A stretch of DNA of 64,000 nt from Arthrobacter gengyunqii (GCF_023022985.1 NZ_CP095461.1:806001-870000), one strand, 5' to 3'; positions 39,395-49,229 are shown, counted from the first letter of the stretch. Translations and numbers: made by a program. The notes: generated by a model from the letters alone, not told the origin.

Positions 39395-40107
39395 GCGGCC
39401 GGCGCAGTGCTGCCGCCGGCGGCGCCGCGGGCAATCCGCCGGCGCTGCCACACGGACCAGGCCAGCCACAGGCCCCATACCGCCACGAGCACCGCCGCTC
39501 CGGCAATGACGGTGGACATATCCAGCGGTCCGGTCCGCCCGGCGATAACCAGGAATCCCCACCAGGACACCGCGGCCACCACGAGCAGGTTCACCGCTGG
39601 AGCCAGGGCGGCCGTCCCGCTGCGGGTCCGGACGGCGGTCACCACCACATCGACGGCCATCAGCACGGTGACTGCTGTGACCGTGCCGGTGGCAAAGGCC
39701 GCCACCTCCGGCGAGACGGTCCGGTTGATGAACCACAGGATCAGCAGTACCGCCGCTGCCGCCAGCGCCAGTGCCTGCACGACGGCGGCCAGCAGGTTCA
39801 GTCCCAGCAGCCGCCGGTCCGAGTCCCGGCGCTTGCCCGGGATGTTGGACCATGCTTCACGCCGAAACCAGGCCGCTGCGAGGTTGGCGAAGAGCATGGT
39901 TGATCCAGCCGCGACAAAAGGCACCACAAAGTTGTTGCTTCCAACCCACACCAGGGCCGCGACGGCGGCAAACACCTGGGGTGAGCCGATAATGCCCATC
40001 ACCCAAGCCAGCAGGAACGGCCGGCGGGCTGGTGCCAAATCCAGCGGATGGACAAGATACTGTTCGTTGGCGTCGGGAAGTTGGACGCGTTCATTGATGG
40101 TTTTCAC
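39391..40107 (-). CDS. Hypothetical multi-pass membrane protein
   Basis: Not recognised. The 238 residues hold six probable helices (about 30-50, 56-76, 102-125, 135-160, 170-190, 200-225) after a short polar N-terminus. GTG at 40107 follows GGAGGT and overlaps the upstream stop (GTGA); a TTG at 40119 is possible but would precede that Shine-Dalgarno. Its stop and that of the convergent regulator gene share CTAG (39391-39394). Coupling to a small HTH gene suggests a regulator/membrane pair. Confidence 0.78.
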   Translation of the reverse strand: MKTINERVQLPDANEQYLVHPLDLAPARRPFLLAWVMGIIGSPQVFAAVAALVWVGSNNFVVPFVAAGSTMLFANLAAAWFRREAWSNIPGKRRDSDRRLLGLNLLAAVVQALALAAAAVLLILWFINRTVSPEVAAFATGTVTAVTVLMAVDVVVTAVRTRSGTAALAPAVNLLVVAAVSWWGFLVIAGRTGPLDMSTVIAGAAVLVAVWGLWLAWSVWQRRRIARGAAGGSTAPAA

Positions 40108-40541
40108 GGTGACCTCCAAGGGACCGTGTCCAGGTGCGGGCCGCGCAGGCCGCCCCGGGCAATTTCGTATATCTTCTGCCGGGACACGCCCAGCTCTTCG
40201 GCGACCGTTACCGCACTGAAGTCTTCGAGCAGGTCCGCCGCCGCGATTGACCTGATGCCCGAGGCCCGCCGGCCCAGCTGGGCAGCGAGTGCACCGACTT
40301 CACCGGCCAGCAAGGCCGCGGCCAGAGTGCCGCCAAATCGGTCCGCCCATCCGGGAGAGCCTTCGGCAGCTGCAGCGTAAAGCAGGTCCCCGCCGTCTGC
40401 CAGGACGGCGCGCACGTGCTCTGCTGACAACCCGGCCGCCTCGAAGCGGCTGGCAATGGCTTTCCGCTCTTCCGGAGGCCGGTGGGACAGGACGCTGTCC
40501 CATCGGGGTCCGGGGTTGTCATCCCCGGGGTGACTATTCAT
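40104..40541 (-). CDS. Small HTH-containing protein paired with membrane gene
   Basis: A 145-residue protein of unknown family. The first 100 residues are Ala-rich helices; the end holds a helix-turn-helix-like segment, VTVAEELGVSRQKIYEIARGG (about 113-133). It is translationally coupled (GTGA) to the downstream membrane gene. No ribosome-binding site is visible before the ATG, so translation may be leaderless. A role as autoregulator of the pair is inferred. Confidence 0.7.
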   Translation of the reverse strand: MNSHPGDDNPGPRWDSVLSHRPPEERKAIASRFEAAGLSAEHVRAVLADGGDLLYAAAAEGSPGWADRFGGTLAAALLAGEVGALAAQLGRRASGIRSIAAADLLEDFSAVTVAEELGVSRQKIYEIARGGLRGPHLDTVPWRSP

Positions 40542-40758
40542 GTTGTGAAGTGTGCGCGCCGGTTCGGAGGTTGTCTACCCCCTGGTGACAAGTTTTTTGG
40601 CGGTAACGCACATCGAGTGACGCGGCGTCGGGCCGAGCCTGGGAACACATGACTCCCGCCGAGGCAGAGCGGCTGGAAGGCTCGGCCGTTCCCCTGGGCC
40701 GTGCCCGCGCCTACCATTGCTGGAAAGAGGATCCAAACCTATTGAGCGAGGCTCTGCC

Positions 40759-41721
40759 ATGGCCAATATCACCACCAGGCCCGTGACCAAACTGGGAATC
40801 GTAGGCGCCGGAAGCGTGGGGACGTCCCTCGCCTACGCCGCCCTTATCCGGGATGCAGCCCGGGAAATTGCGATCTACGACATTGATGCCGTCAGGGCCG
40901 AAGCCGAGGGGCTGGACCTGGCCCACGGCACGCAGTTTACCGGCGCAAACACGGTGACCGGCGGCGGAAACATAGAGGCGCTGGCAGGATCGGATGTCAT
41001 CGTGATTACGGCCGGGGCACGGCAGAAACCGGGACAATCGAGGCTCGACCTGGCCGGGGTCAACGTCGGGATCATTCAAAACCTGATGACGCAGCTGATG
41101 GAACAGGCGCCGGACGCCGTGTACGTGGTTGTCACGAACCCCTGTGATGTGCTGACCGTGGCGGCCCAGAAGGCTTCCGGTCTTCCCTGGAACCGGATTT
41201 TCTCCTCCGGCACCGTGCTGGACACCTCCCGGCTGCGTTTGCTGCTGGCCCGGGAAGCGCACGTGCTGATGACCAGCGTGCACGCCACCATCATCGGGGA
41301 GCACGGGGACTCGGAGTTTCCGGTGTGGTCCAGCGCCTCCATTGGTCCGGTGCCGATTCGGGACTGGAAAATCAGCGGCCGGCAGGTTTTCACCCAGGAG
41401 TATCTGGACGCGGTCACCCATGACGTGGTGACAGCCGCCTACAAGGTCATTGAGGGCAAGGGTGCCACCAACTACGCCATCGGGCTGGCCGGAATCAGGA
41501 TTGTGGAAGCCATCATGCAGGCGGAGAACGCGGTGTTGCCGGTGTCGGCGATCATGCAGGGCGCCTACGGCATTGAGGGCGTCGCGCTGTCCCTGCCCTC
41601 AATCGTAGGCATCAACGGCGTCTACGGCATGCTGGAAATGCCCCTGGACGAGGCGGAAACCCGGCAGTTCCAGGACTCCGCCGAGACGCTGCGGAACACC
41701 CTCACCAAACTTGGGGTGTAG
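40759..41721 (+). CDS. ldh: L-lactate dehydrogenase (NAD)
   Basis: A 320-residue LDH/MDH-family enzyme. NAD loop GIVGAGSVGTSLAYA (13-27), specificity loop GARQKPGQSR with Gln89 marking lactate rather than malate dehydrogenase, proton-donor His182 in IGEHGDSE, and Arg158 in TSRLR. It interconverts pyruvate and L-lactate with NADH. ATG at 40759 has only a weak GAGG upstream; an in-frame start at 40717 is less likely. Monocistronic. Together with lldP, dld and lutABC it completes a lactate-centred gene set in this window. Confidence 0.93.
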   Translation: MANITTRPVTKLGIVGAGSVGTSLAYAALIRDAAREIAIYDIDAVRAEAEGLDLAHGTQFTGANTVTGGGNIEALAGSDVIVITAGARQKPGQSRLDLAGVNVGIIQNLMTQLMEQAPDAVYVVVTNPCDVLTVAAQKASGLPWNRIFSSGTVLDTSRLRLLLAREAHVLMTSVHATIIGEHGDSEFPVWSSASIGPVPIRDWKISGRQVFTQEYLDAVTHDVVTAAYKVIEGKGATNYAIGLAGIRIVEAIMQAENAVLPVSAIMQGAYGIEGVALSLPSIVGINGVYGMLEMPLDEAETRQFQDSAETLRNTLTKLGV

Positions 41722-41753
41722 CTGGTGAGGGTGCCTTCTCCCGTGGATGCAGC

Positions 41754-41781
41754 AGCTCCGCCCGCGGGTTCCCGCGGAGCT
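41754..41781. terminator. Hairpin between convergent ldh and putP
   Basis: AGCTCCGC (41754-41761) and GCGGAGCT (41774-41781), with an inner CCCGCGGG. It lies between the convergent ldh and symporter stops and overlaps the latter. No T-run. Confidence 0.4.
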
Positions 41782-43291
41782 AGGCGGGGACGGTCGTTGC
41801 CGGTTCGGCGTCGCCCTTGGAAATTCGCACGGCGTCGTCGAATTCGGCGTCGATCTCAGCTGAAGGCTTGAACGTCAACCGGCTGACAACAATGGTCAGC
41901 AGCAGATTGATGAGGAAGCCCGGGATGATCTCGTAAACGTCGCCCAGGATGCCGGGCATTTCGAAGGTTCCCCAAAGGAACGCAGTGACAGCACCGGCGA
42001 TCATGCCGGCCAGGGCACCGGCTGTGGTGAGCTTGCGCCAGTACAGTGCCAGCAGGATGGTCGGGCCGAAGGCGGCGCCGAATCCGGCCCAGGCGAAGCC
42101 CACGAGTTCCAGGATGGAGGCGTTGCGGCTCACAGCGATCAGGATCGAGATCACGGAGACCACCAGCACGGCCATGCGGCCGAGCATCACCATGGAGCGC
42201 GGGGAAGCATCGCGCTTGAGCACAATTCTGTAGAGGTCCTCCACCAGTGCCGAGGATGTCACGATCAGCTGCGATGAAATGGTGCTCATAATGGCTGCCA
42301 GCACGGCCGCCAGGACAAAGCCGGCAATCAGCGGATGGAAGAAGATCTGCGCCAGTTCCAGGAACACGGCCTCGGGGTCGCTGAGCGTGAGGTTGTTCTG
42401 CTGGAAGTACGCAGCGCCGATCAGTGCGGTCATGATGGCGCCGACCACGGTCAGGAGCATCCAGCCCACGCCGATCCGGCGTCCGGCCTTAGCGTCAGCG
42501 GGAGAGCGCAGCGCCATGAAGCGGACAATGATGTGCGGCTGGCCAAAGTAGCCCAGGCCCCAGGCCAGAGCGGAGATGATGCCCACGGCGGTGCCGCCGG
42601 CGATCGGATCCAGCATGTCCGGGTTGATCTCGCGGAGGGAATCGGTCATGCCGCCGAAGCCGCCAACCTGTCCCAGGCCCACGAGCGGAACGAGGATCAG
42701 CGCGGCGAGCATCATCAGGCCCTGGACGACGTCGGTGTAGCTGGCGGCGAGGAATCCGCCGAAGAGCGTGTAGGCAATGGTAACGCCGGCGACAATCAGC
42801 ATGCCCACCAGGTAGGAGGAGCCGAAGGAGCTTTCAAAGAACACGCCGCCGGCCACCATGCCGGAGGAGACGTAGAACGTAAAGAACACCAGGATGATGA
42901 CCCCGGAAACCACGCGCAGGATGCGGGAACGGTCCTTCAACCGGTTCTCCAGGAAGCTGGGCACCGTAATGGAGTTGTTGGAGACCAAGGTGTAGGAGCG
43001 CAGGCGGGGAGCTACAAACTTCCAGTTCAGCCAGGCACCGGCGGTGAGGCCGACGGCGATCCAGCCTTCCACCAGTCCGGAGACGTAGATGGCCCCCGGC
43101 AAGCCCATGAGCAGCCAGCCGGACATGTCCGAGGCTCCGGCGCTGAGGGCGGCGACGCCCGGCTTCAGGTCTCGGCCGGCGAGCATGTAGTCGTCGAGGT
43201 CAGTGGTACGCCGGTAGGCCCACCAGCCGATCGCCAGCATGGCGAGCATATAAATCGCCATGGCGATCAGTTTGTACGTCTGGTCAGTCAT
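41780..43291 (-). CDS. putP: Sodium/solute symporter, PutP (proline) type
   Basis: A 503-residue SSS-family transporter with 12-13 helices. LSAGASDMSGWLLMGLPG and the Na-binding region AAVLAAIMSTISSQLIVTSSALVEDLYR match PutP. It imports proline with sodium. Neighbouring amine-catabolic genes 100 bp away raise the possibility of another small amino compound (GABA or putrescine-derived), but the family fit is best for proline. ATG at 43291. Confidence 0.9.
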   Translation of the reverse strand: MTDQTYKLIAMAIYMLAMLAIGWWAYRRTTDLDDYMLAGRDLKPGVAALSAGASDMSGWLLMGLPGAIYVSGLVEGWIAVGLTAGAWLNWKFVAPRLRSYTLVSNNSITVPSFLENRLKDRSRILRVVSGVIILVFFTFYVSSGMVAGGVFFESSFGSSYLVGMLIVAGVTIAYTLFGGFLAASYTDVVQGLMMLAALILVPLVGLGQVGGFGGMTDSLREINPDMLDPIAGGTAVGIISALAWGLGYFGQPHIIVRFMALRSPADAKAGRRIGVGWMLLTVVGAIMTALIGAAYFQQNNLTLSDPEAVFLELAQIFFHPLIAGFVLAAVLAAIMSTISSQLIVTSSALVEDLYRIVLKRDASPRSMVMLGRMAVLVVSVISILIAVSRNASILELVGFAWAGFGAAFGPTILLALYWRKLTTAGALAGMIAGAVTAFLWGTFEMPGILGDVYEIIPGFLINLLLTIVVSRLTFKPSAEIDAEFDDAVRISKGDAEPATTVPA

Positions 43292-43390
43292 AGTGTTGTT
43301 AGCCGTTTCACTCTGGTTACGTATCGTGGTCGGGGCCCGAAGGCCCGTACAAGTATGCCAACCGTCACAGTGAGCGGGAAATCGAGCGGT

Positions 43391-44896
43391 TCAGCGGGAG
43401 CGGAAAACCGTGTCCTGCCAGTCCTTGTGGGCTGCCGCATCGCGGCCCAGCATCACGTGCTTGATGTTGGTGTAATCCTCGAAGGAGTACTGGGACATGT
43501 CCTTGCCGAAGCCTGAGGCTTTGTACCCGCCGTGGGGCATTTCGGAGACGATCGGAATGTGGTCGTTAATCCAGACACAGCCCGCCGCGATTTCCTCGCT
43601 GGCGCGCAGGGAGCGGGACAGATCGCGGGTCCAGGCGGAGGCTGCCAGTCCGTAGGCGGTGTCATTGGCGAGGCGGATACCGTCATCGTCGGAGTCGAAG
43701 GGCAGTGCGGTGAGCACCGGACCAAAGACCTCGTCCTGCACGATTTCCGAGTCCTGAGCTGCATCGGTGACCAGAGTGGGCCGGTAGAACGCCCCGCCGG
43801 CCAGGTTCCCGCCGGGGGCGCTGCCGCCGGCCCGGACGGTGGCGCCGGCGGCCCGGGCGCGGGCCACGAAGCCGGCCACCTTGTCGCGGTGGACATGGCT
43901 GATCAGGGAGCCCAGGTCCGTGTCCGGATCGGTGGGATCGCCCACCACCACGGAGTCCATGAGTTCTGCCACCCGGGCGGCAAATTCCTCGAACAGGGGC
44001 CGCTGGATGTAGGCGCGGGTGGCGGCGGTGCAGTCCTGTCCTCCGTTGATGATGGAACCGGCCACGGCGCCGTGCGCTGCGGCCTCGACGTCGGCATCGT
44101 CGAACACCACAAAGGGCGCCTTGCCGCCGAGTTCAAGGTGGACCCGCTTGGCGGTGCGGGCCGCCAGCGCCATGATCCGGCGCCCGACGGCGGTGGATCC
44201 GGTGAAGGAGGTCATGGCCACATCCTGATGGGTCACCAGGAGCTCTCCGCAGACCGGACCCGATCCCGTCACCACGTTAATCACGCCGTCGGGAATTCCG
44301 GCGGCGGCTGCCGCTTCGGCAAAGAGCAGGGTGGTTCCCGGGGTCAGCTCACTGGGCTTGAGCACAATGGTGTTGCCGGCTGCAACGGCGGGCAGGATCT
44401 TCCAGCCGGCCATCTGCAGGGGATAATTCCACGGGGCGATGGAGCCGATGACACCGATCGGTTCACGCCGGATCATGGAGGTTCCGCCGGCCCCGTACTC
44501 ACCGGCGGCCAGCCCGTGCAGCTGGCGGGCGGCACCGGCGAAGAAGGAGACGTTGTCCACGGTTCCCGGAACATCGAATTCCGTGGACATCCGGATGGAT
44601 TTTCCGGTCTGTGCGGTCTCCAGGGCGGCGAGCTGCCCGGCCCGGGCGTCCAGCTCAGCCGCCAGGCGCAGCAGCGCTGCGGAACGGTCGGCGGGAATTC
44701 TCCTGGACCACCCGGCGAAGGCGGCCTTGGCGGCGGCGACGGCGTCGTTCACATCCCGGGCATCCGCATAGCGCAGGGTTTCGCTGATCTCGCCGGTGGC
44801 CGGATTGATCCGTTTGGCCTCCTCGCCGCGGCCCTGCCGGTACGCGCCGTTGATGAACTGGTGGCCGCCGTCAAACGCCGGTGTTGTTGTGCTCAT
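43391..44896 (-). CDS. patD: Gamma-aminobutyraldehyde dehydrogenase-type aldehyde dehydrogenase
   Basis: A 501-residue NAD(P)-dependent aldehyde dehydrogenase. Asn157 (PWNYPLQMAGWK), Glu255 (LELGGKAPFVVF) and nucleophile Cys289 (NGGQDCTAATR) are present; GGQDC with Asp before Cys is characteristic of aminobutyraldehyde/betaine-aldehyde dehydrogenases. It would oxidise 4-aminobutyraldehyde from putrescine to GABA. The gene overlaps the upstream FAD oxidase gene by 4 bp (ATGA) and is the last of a four-gene cluster divergent from a PucR regulator. Confidence 0.85.
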   Translation of the reverse strand: MSTTTPAFDGGHQFINGAYRQGRGEEAKRINPATGEISETLRYADARDVNDAVAAAKAAFAGWSRRIPADRSAALLRLAAELDARAGQLAALETAQTGKSIRMSTEFDVPGTVDNVSFFAGAARQLHGLAAGEYGAGGTSMIRREPIGVIGSIAPWNYPLQMAGWKILPAVAAGNTIVLKPSELTPGTTLLFAEAAAAAGIPDGVINVVTGSGPVCGELLVTHQDVAMTSFTGSTAVGRRIMALAARTAKRVHLELGGKAPFVVFDDADVEAAAHGAVAGSIINGGQDCTAATRAYIQRPLFEEFAARVAELMDSVVVGDPTDPDTDLGSLISHVHRDKVAGFVARARAAGATVRAGGSAPGGNLAGGAFYRPTLVTDAAQDSEIVQDEVFGPVLTALPFDSDDDGIRLANDTAYGLAASAWTRDLSRSLRASEEIAAGCVWINDHIPIVSEMPHGGYKASGFGKDMSQYSFEDYTNIKHVMLGRDAAAHKDWQDTVFRSR

Positions 44897-46332
44897 GAAT
44901 CAAACCCCATTCCGATGCTGTCCAAGGCCTTTAGCCACGGTCCGCGCCTGCCCTGCCGGCGGTCCGCGCGGACCAGGGCCGCCGTCGTGATTTTAATGCC
45001 CAGCCATGCTGCCGGTTCGGGCGGAAACGGCAGCGGTTTCCTGCGGACCATCTTCAGCCGGGTGCGTTCGGTGTCCTCGCCGGAGAGCAGGTCCAGCAGC
45101 ACGTTGGCACCGAACCGGGTGGCGCCCACGCCAAGACCGGTGAAGCCTGCACAGTACGCGGTCTTGCCGCCGTGAGCTGTGTCGAAGAAGGGGAAGAACC
45201 GGCTGCAGGTATCAATGGCTCCGCCCCACGCATGGCTGAAGGACACCTCCGCCAGCTGCGGAAACGTGGCGCGGAAATGGGCTGCCAGCCGGTCATAGCT
45301 GGCGCGGCGCCCGTCATGTTCGGCCTTCAGGGAACGGCCGAAATGGTAGACCGCGTCATAGCCGCCGAACAGGATCCGGGACCGGCCCTGCGCGTCGGTG
45401 GTGAGCCGGTAGTAGTGGAACCGGTTGTTCAGGTCGGCCAGTCCCTGCCGGTTGTGCCAGCCGACGGCGGCCAGCTGGCCGTCGGTCAGCGGCTGGGTCA
45501 TCAGCACGTAGTCGTAGACCGGAACGGTGTGCAGCCGGGTCCGCTTGAGCAGCGAGGGGAACACATTGGTGGCCAGCGCCACCCGGTCGGCGGTGACGGT
45601 GCCGCCGTCGGCCGTGAGCCGAACCCGGCTGCCCAGGTTTTCGATGCCGCGCACCGGCGTGTGCTCACGGATTTCGACGCCGGCAGCCAGGCAGGCGCGC
45701 TGCAGGCCCCACGCCAGGCGGGCGGGGTTGAGCATGGCGGTGCTTTTCCGGTCCCAGAGGCCGGCCAGATACAGCGGAGAATCCACCTCCTTGCGGACCT
45801 CCTGCCGGTCCAGGAACACCAGATCCGGATCCGCTCCGGCTTCCTCGGCCAGCCACTGCACCTGGTGTTCCTCCGTGGCCACGGACAGGGTTCCGGTCCA
45901 TTCAAAACCGCAGTCGATGCCGTAGCGGTCCACCGCGGCGGCAATCTCCCTCAGATTTTCCCGCCCGAGCCGTTCCAGCTGTTCGGCTTCGCCGGGCAGA
46001 TGGGCGCGTCCGTTGGCCTCCCCGTGGGTCAGGGACGCTTCGCAGAACCCGCCGTTGCGCCCCGAGGCCGCCCAGCCCACCCTGCCGCCCTCGAGCAGCA
46101 CCACGTTCCGGCCGGGATCGCGCTCCTTGGCCAGCAGCGCGGTCCACAAGCCGGTGTAACCGCCGCCGACGACGGCGAGACCGGCGTCCATATTCCCGCT
46201 CAGTGCGGGCAGGGCGTCGGGGCGTTCGGGGTCATCCAGCCAGTAGGAACCGGATGTGGCAGACGCGAGTGAGCCCGCCACGGCAGTCGGCGGAAAACGT
46301 TGTTCGGCCTGTTCATAAACGGTGGCACCCAT
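44893..46332 (-). CDS. FAD-dependent amine oxidoreductase, PuuB-like (copy 1)
   Basis: A 479-residue DAO-family flavoprotein. The FAD dinucleotide motif VVGGGYTGLWTALLAKE is at about 53-69 and ASGRNGGFCEASL follows, the pattern of gamma-glutamylputrescine oxidase (PuuB/OrdL). GFTGLGVGATRFGANVLLDLLSG near residue 420 closes the FAD site. It would oxidise a primary or substituted amine to an aldehyde, the substrate for the next enzyme. No gamma-glutamylputrescine synthetase (PuuA) is in the window, so the substrate may be a free amine. Shares its class with 52019-53422. Confidence 0.85.
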   Translation of the reverse strand: MGATVYEQAEQRFPPTAVAGSLASATSGSYWLDDPERPDALPALSGNMDAGLAVVGGGYTGLWTALLAKERDPGRNVVLLEGGRVGWAASGRNGGFCEASLTHGEANGRAHLPGEAEQLERLGRENLREIAAAVDRYGIDCGFEWTGTLSVATEEHQVQWLAEEAGADPDLVFLDRQEVRKEVDSPLYLAGLWDRKSTAMLNPARLAWGLQRACLAAGVEIREHTPVRGIENLGSRVRLTADGGTVTADRVALATNVFPSLLKRTRLHTVPVYDYVLMTQPLTDGQLAAVGWHNRQGLADLNNRFHYYRLTTDAQGRSRILFGGYDAVYHFGRSLKAEHDGRRASYDRLAAHFRATFPQLAEVSFSHAWGGAIDTCSRFFPFFDTAHGGKTAYCAGFTGLGVGATRFGANVLLDLLSGEDTERTRLKMVRRKPLPFPPEPAAWLGIKITTAALVRADRRQGRRGPWLKALDSIGMGFDS

Positions 46333-46337
46333 GGCAC

Positions 46338-47711
46338 TTATTCGCTGACGAAGGTGTCAGCGATACCCAGGACGTCATCGAGGATGTCCAGTCCCGTGCG
46401 GGCTTCCTCATCGGTGACGTTCAGCGGCGGAACCACGTGAAGGCGGTTGAAGTTGGCGAACGGCAGCAGCCCGCGGTCCTTGCACGCGGAAATCAGGGTG
46501 TTCATCTCCGGACTGGAGGCGCCGTAGGGTGCCATTGGCTCCCGGGTTTCGCGGTTCTTGACGAGCTCGACGGCCCAGAAGGCGCCGGTGCCGCGGACTT
46601 CGCCCACACTGGGATGCTTGGCTGCCAACTCCGCCAGCCCGGGTCCGAAGACGGTGTCGCCCAGGCGCGCGGCGTTTTCCACCATGCCCTCCTCCAGCAT
46701 GGCGCCAATGGTGGCCACGGCCGCAGCGCAGGCCAGGGGATGGCCGGAGTAGGTCAGCCCGCCGGGGTAGGCCTTGTCGGCAAAGGTGGCGGCAATTTCA
46801 TCGGAGATGGCCACGCCGCCCAGCGGCACGTAGCCGGAGTTGATGCCCTTGGCGAAGGTGAGCAGGTCCGGCACCACGTCTCCGCCGTGCTCGACGGCGA
46901 ACCACTTTCCGGAGCGGCCGAAGCCTGCCATCACCTCATCGGCGATGAACATGATGCCGTAGCGGCGGGTCAGTTCGCGGACACCGGCCAGGTAACCGGG
47001 CGGCGGGACCATGATCCCGGCGGTTCCGGGAATGGATTCCAGCACCACGGCGGCAAATGCGGACGGCCCCTCCAGCTGGATGATCTGCTCCAAGTGGTCC
47101 AGCGCGCGTGAGCATTCTTCCTGCTCGGTGGTGGCGTGGAACTGGGAGCGGTACAGGAAGGGAGCATGGAAATGGACCGTGCCGGCGGTGCCGTAGTCGT
47201 TGGGGATGCGGCGGGGGTCCCCGGTGACGTTCACCGCCAGGGCGGTGCCGCCGTGATAGGAACGGTACGCGGAGAGGACCTTGTAGCGTCCGGTGTGCAG
47301 GCGGGCCATCCGGACGGCATGCTCCACCGCGTCGGCGCCGCCGTTGGTGAAGAAGATGGTGTCCAGGTTGCCGGGAGTGAGTTCGGAGACCAGCCGGGCC
47401 GCTTCGGAGCGGGCGTCGTTGACGTACTGCGGAGCGATGGTGCAGAGCTTGCCGGCCTGCTCCTGGATGGCGGCGACCACCTTGGGATGCTGGTGGCCGA
47501 TATTGGTGTTGACCAGCTGCGAGGAGAAGTCCAGCAGTTTCCGTCCCTCGCCGTCCCATACATGGGACCCTTCGGCGCGGATAACCGTCATGGGCTTAAT
47601 CTGCTTCTGCGCGGACCAGGAGTGAAAAACGTGCTGGCGGTCCAGCTCGTAGGCTCGGCGGCCGGCGGCGAGTTCCGCTTCAGTGACTGCGGATTCGGTG
47701 GTGGTGTTCAT
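46338..47711 (-). CDS. Class III aminotransferase (omega-amino acid type)
   Basis: A 457-residue PLP enzyme. NGGADAVEHAVRMAR and FIADEVMAGFGRSGKW lead to the Schiff-base Lys288 (TFAKGINSGYVPLGG). Family members use beta-alanine, GABA, taurine or putrescine as amino donors with pyruvate or 2-oxoglutarate. Followed upstream by MmsA, which acts on malonate or methylmalonate semialdehyde, beta-alanine is a good candidate substrate; GABA or putrescine are alternatives. ATG at 47711 with AAGGA nine bases upstream; the open frame continues into mmsA but has no site there. Confidence 0.87.
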   Translation of the reverse strand: MNTTTESAVTEAELAAGRRAYELDRQHVFHSWSAQKQIKPMTVIRAEGSHVWDGEGRKLLDFSSQLVNTNIGHQHPKVVAAIQEQAGKLCTIAPQYVNDARSEAARLVSELTPGNLDTIFFTNGGADAVEHAVRMARLHTGRYKVLSAYRSYHGGTALAVNVTGDPRRIPNDYGTAGTVHFHAPFLYRSQFHATTEQEECSRALDHLEQIIQLEGPSAFAAVVLESIPGTAGIMVPPPGYLAGVRELTRRYGIMFIADEVMAGFGRSGKWFAVEHGGDVVPDLLTFAKGINSGYVPLGGVAISDEIAATFADKAYPGGLTYSGHPLACAAAVATIGAMLEEGMVENAARLGDTVFGPGLAELAAKHPSVGEVRGTGAFWAVELVKNRETREPMAPYGASSPEMNTLISACKDRGLLPFANFNRLHVVPPLNVTDEEARTGLDILDDVLGIADTFVSE

Positions 47712-47730
47712 ATTCGGTGTTCCTTTGGTC

Positions 47731-49221
47731 TTAGGCGTTCTGCGGGAAGCCGAGGTTGAGTCCGCCGTGGCTGGGGTCCAGCCAGCGGGTGGTGACCACT
47801 TTGCCACGGGTGAAGAAGTGCACGCCCTCAGTGCCGTGGGCGTGCGAGTCGCCGAAGAGCGAGTTCTTCCAGCCGCCGAAGGAGTAGTAGGCCATGGGGA
47901 CGGGGATCGGCACGTTGATGCCCACCATTCCCACCTCCACTTCGTTTTCGAAGCGCCGGGCGGCGCCGCCGTCGTTGGTGAAGATGGCGGTGCCGTTGCC
48001 GTACGGGTTGGCATTGATCAGCGCCAGCGCATCGTCGTAGCTGTCCGCACGGATCACGGAAAGCACCGGACCGAAGATCTCGTCGGTGTAGATGGACATG
48101 TCCGGCGTGACGTGGTCAAACAGAGTGGGGCCGAGGAAGAAACCCTCGCCCTCGGCGTCGGGCGCCACGTCCCGGCCGTCCACCACCACGCCGGCGCCGG
48201 CGGCAGCGCCCGCATCGATGTAACCGGCAACCTTGTCGCGGTGGGCGGCGGTCACCAGCGGCCCCATGTCGGCGCCGCGCAGTCCGTCGCCGACACGCAG
48301 CGTGCGGGTGCGCTCGGCGATCTTGGCCACCAGCTCATCGGCAATCGGTTCGACGGCGACCAGCGCGGAGATCGCCATGCAGCGCTCGCCGGCGGAACCG
48401 AAGCCCGCGTTGACGGCGGCGTCCGCTGCCAGGTCCAGGTCGGCGTCGGGCAGGACAATCATGTGGTTCTTGGCGCCGCCCAGGGCCTGGACGCGCTTTC
48501 CGGCGGCCGTGGCTTCACGGTAGACGTACTGCGCAATGGGTGTGGAGCCGACAAAGGAGACGGACTTGATGTCCGGGTGGTGCAGCAGGGTGTCCACCGC
48601 TTCCTTGTCGCCGTGGACCACGTTGAAGACGCCGTCCGGCAGGCCGGCTTCCTTCCACAGTTCCGCCATCCAGTTGGCCGCCGTCGGGTCCTTTTCGCTG
48701 GGCTTGACGACGACGGTGTTGCCGGCGGCGATGGCGACCGGGAAGAACCACATCGGCACCATGGCCGGGAAGTTGAAGGGGCTGATGATCGCGGCCGGGC
48801 CCACCGGCTGGCGCAGGGAGTGCACGTCCACGTTGGTGGAGGCGTTTTCGGTGTAGCCGCCCTTGAGCAGGTGTGGAATGCCGCAGGCGAATTCCACGAC
48901 CTCCTGGCCGCGGCTGATCTCGCCGAGGGCATCGTCGAGCACCTTGCCGTGCTCGGCGGTGATGATGGCTGCCAGCTCCGGTTTGCGGGCGTTGAGCAGT
49001 TCGCGGAAGGTGAAGAGGATCTGCACCCGGCGGGCCAGCGATGTGTCGCGCCAGAGCGGGAAGGCCGCGCTGGCGGCGGTGACGGCGTCGTTGACAGTCT
49101 CCGCGGAGGCCAGGGCCACCTGGGACGTGACCTTGCCGGTGGCCGGATTGGTGACATCGGAGAGCCGGGTGTCGGCGGGTGCGGTGAAGATGCCGTTAAT
49201 CCAGTGCTGGGTGGTCTGCAT
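47731..49221 (-). CDS. mmsA: CoA-acylating (methyl)malonate-semialdehyde dehydrogenase
   Basis: A 496-residue member of the CoA-dependent ALDH branch. Asn150 (SPFNFPAMVPMW) and Cys281 (GSAGERCMAIS) are present, and the general-base Glu of ordinary ALDHs is replaced in LGGAKNHM, as in MmsA/IolA. FGDSHAHGTEGVHFFTRGK is the conserved ending. It turns malonate or methylmalonate semialdehyde into acetyl- or propionyl-CoA. First gene of the cluster reading away from pucR; 19 bp separate it from the aminotransferase. A 15-bp tandem repeat lies directly upstream of its ribosome site. Confidence 0.93.
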   Translation of the reverse strand: MQTTQHWINGIFTAPADTRLSDVTNPATGKVTSQVALASAETVNDAVTAASAAFPLWRDTSLARRVQILFTFRELLNARKPELAAIITAEHGKVLDDALGEISRGQEVVEFACGIPHLLKGGYTENASTNVDVHSLRQPVGPAAIISPFNFPAMVPMWFFPVAIAAGNTVVVKPSEKDPTAANWMAELWKEAGLPDGVFNVVHGDKEAVDTLLHHPDIKSVSFVGSTPIAQYVYREATAAGKRVQALGGAKNHMIVLPDADLDLAADAAVNAGFGSAGERCMAISALVAVEPIADELVAKIAERTRTLRVGDGLRGADMGPLVTAAHRDKVAGYIDAGAAAGAGVVVDGRDVAPDAEGEGFFLGPTLFDHVTPDMSIYTDEIFGPVLSVIRADSYDDALALINANPYGNGTAIFTNDGGAARRFENEVEVGMVGINVPIPVPMAYYSFGGWKNSLFGDSHAHGTEGVHFFTRGKVVTTRWLDPSHGGLNLGFPQNA

Positions 49222-49229
49222 GCCTGCTC

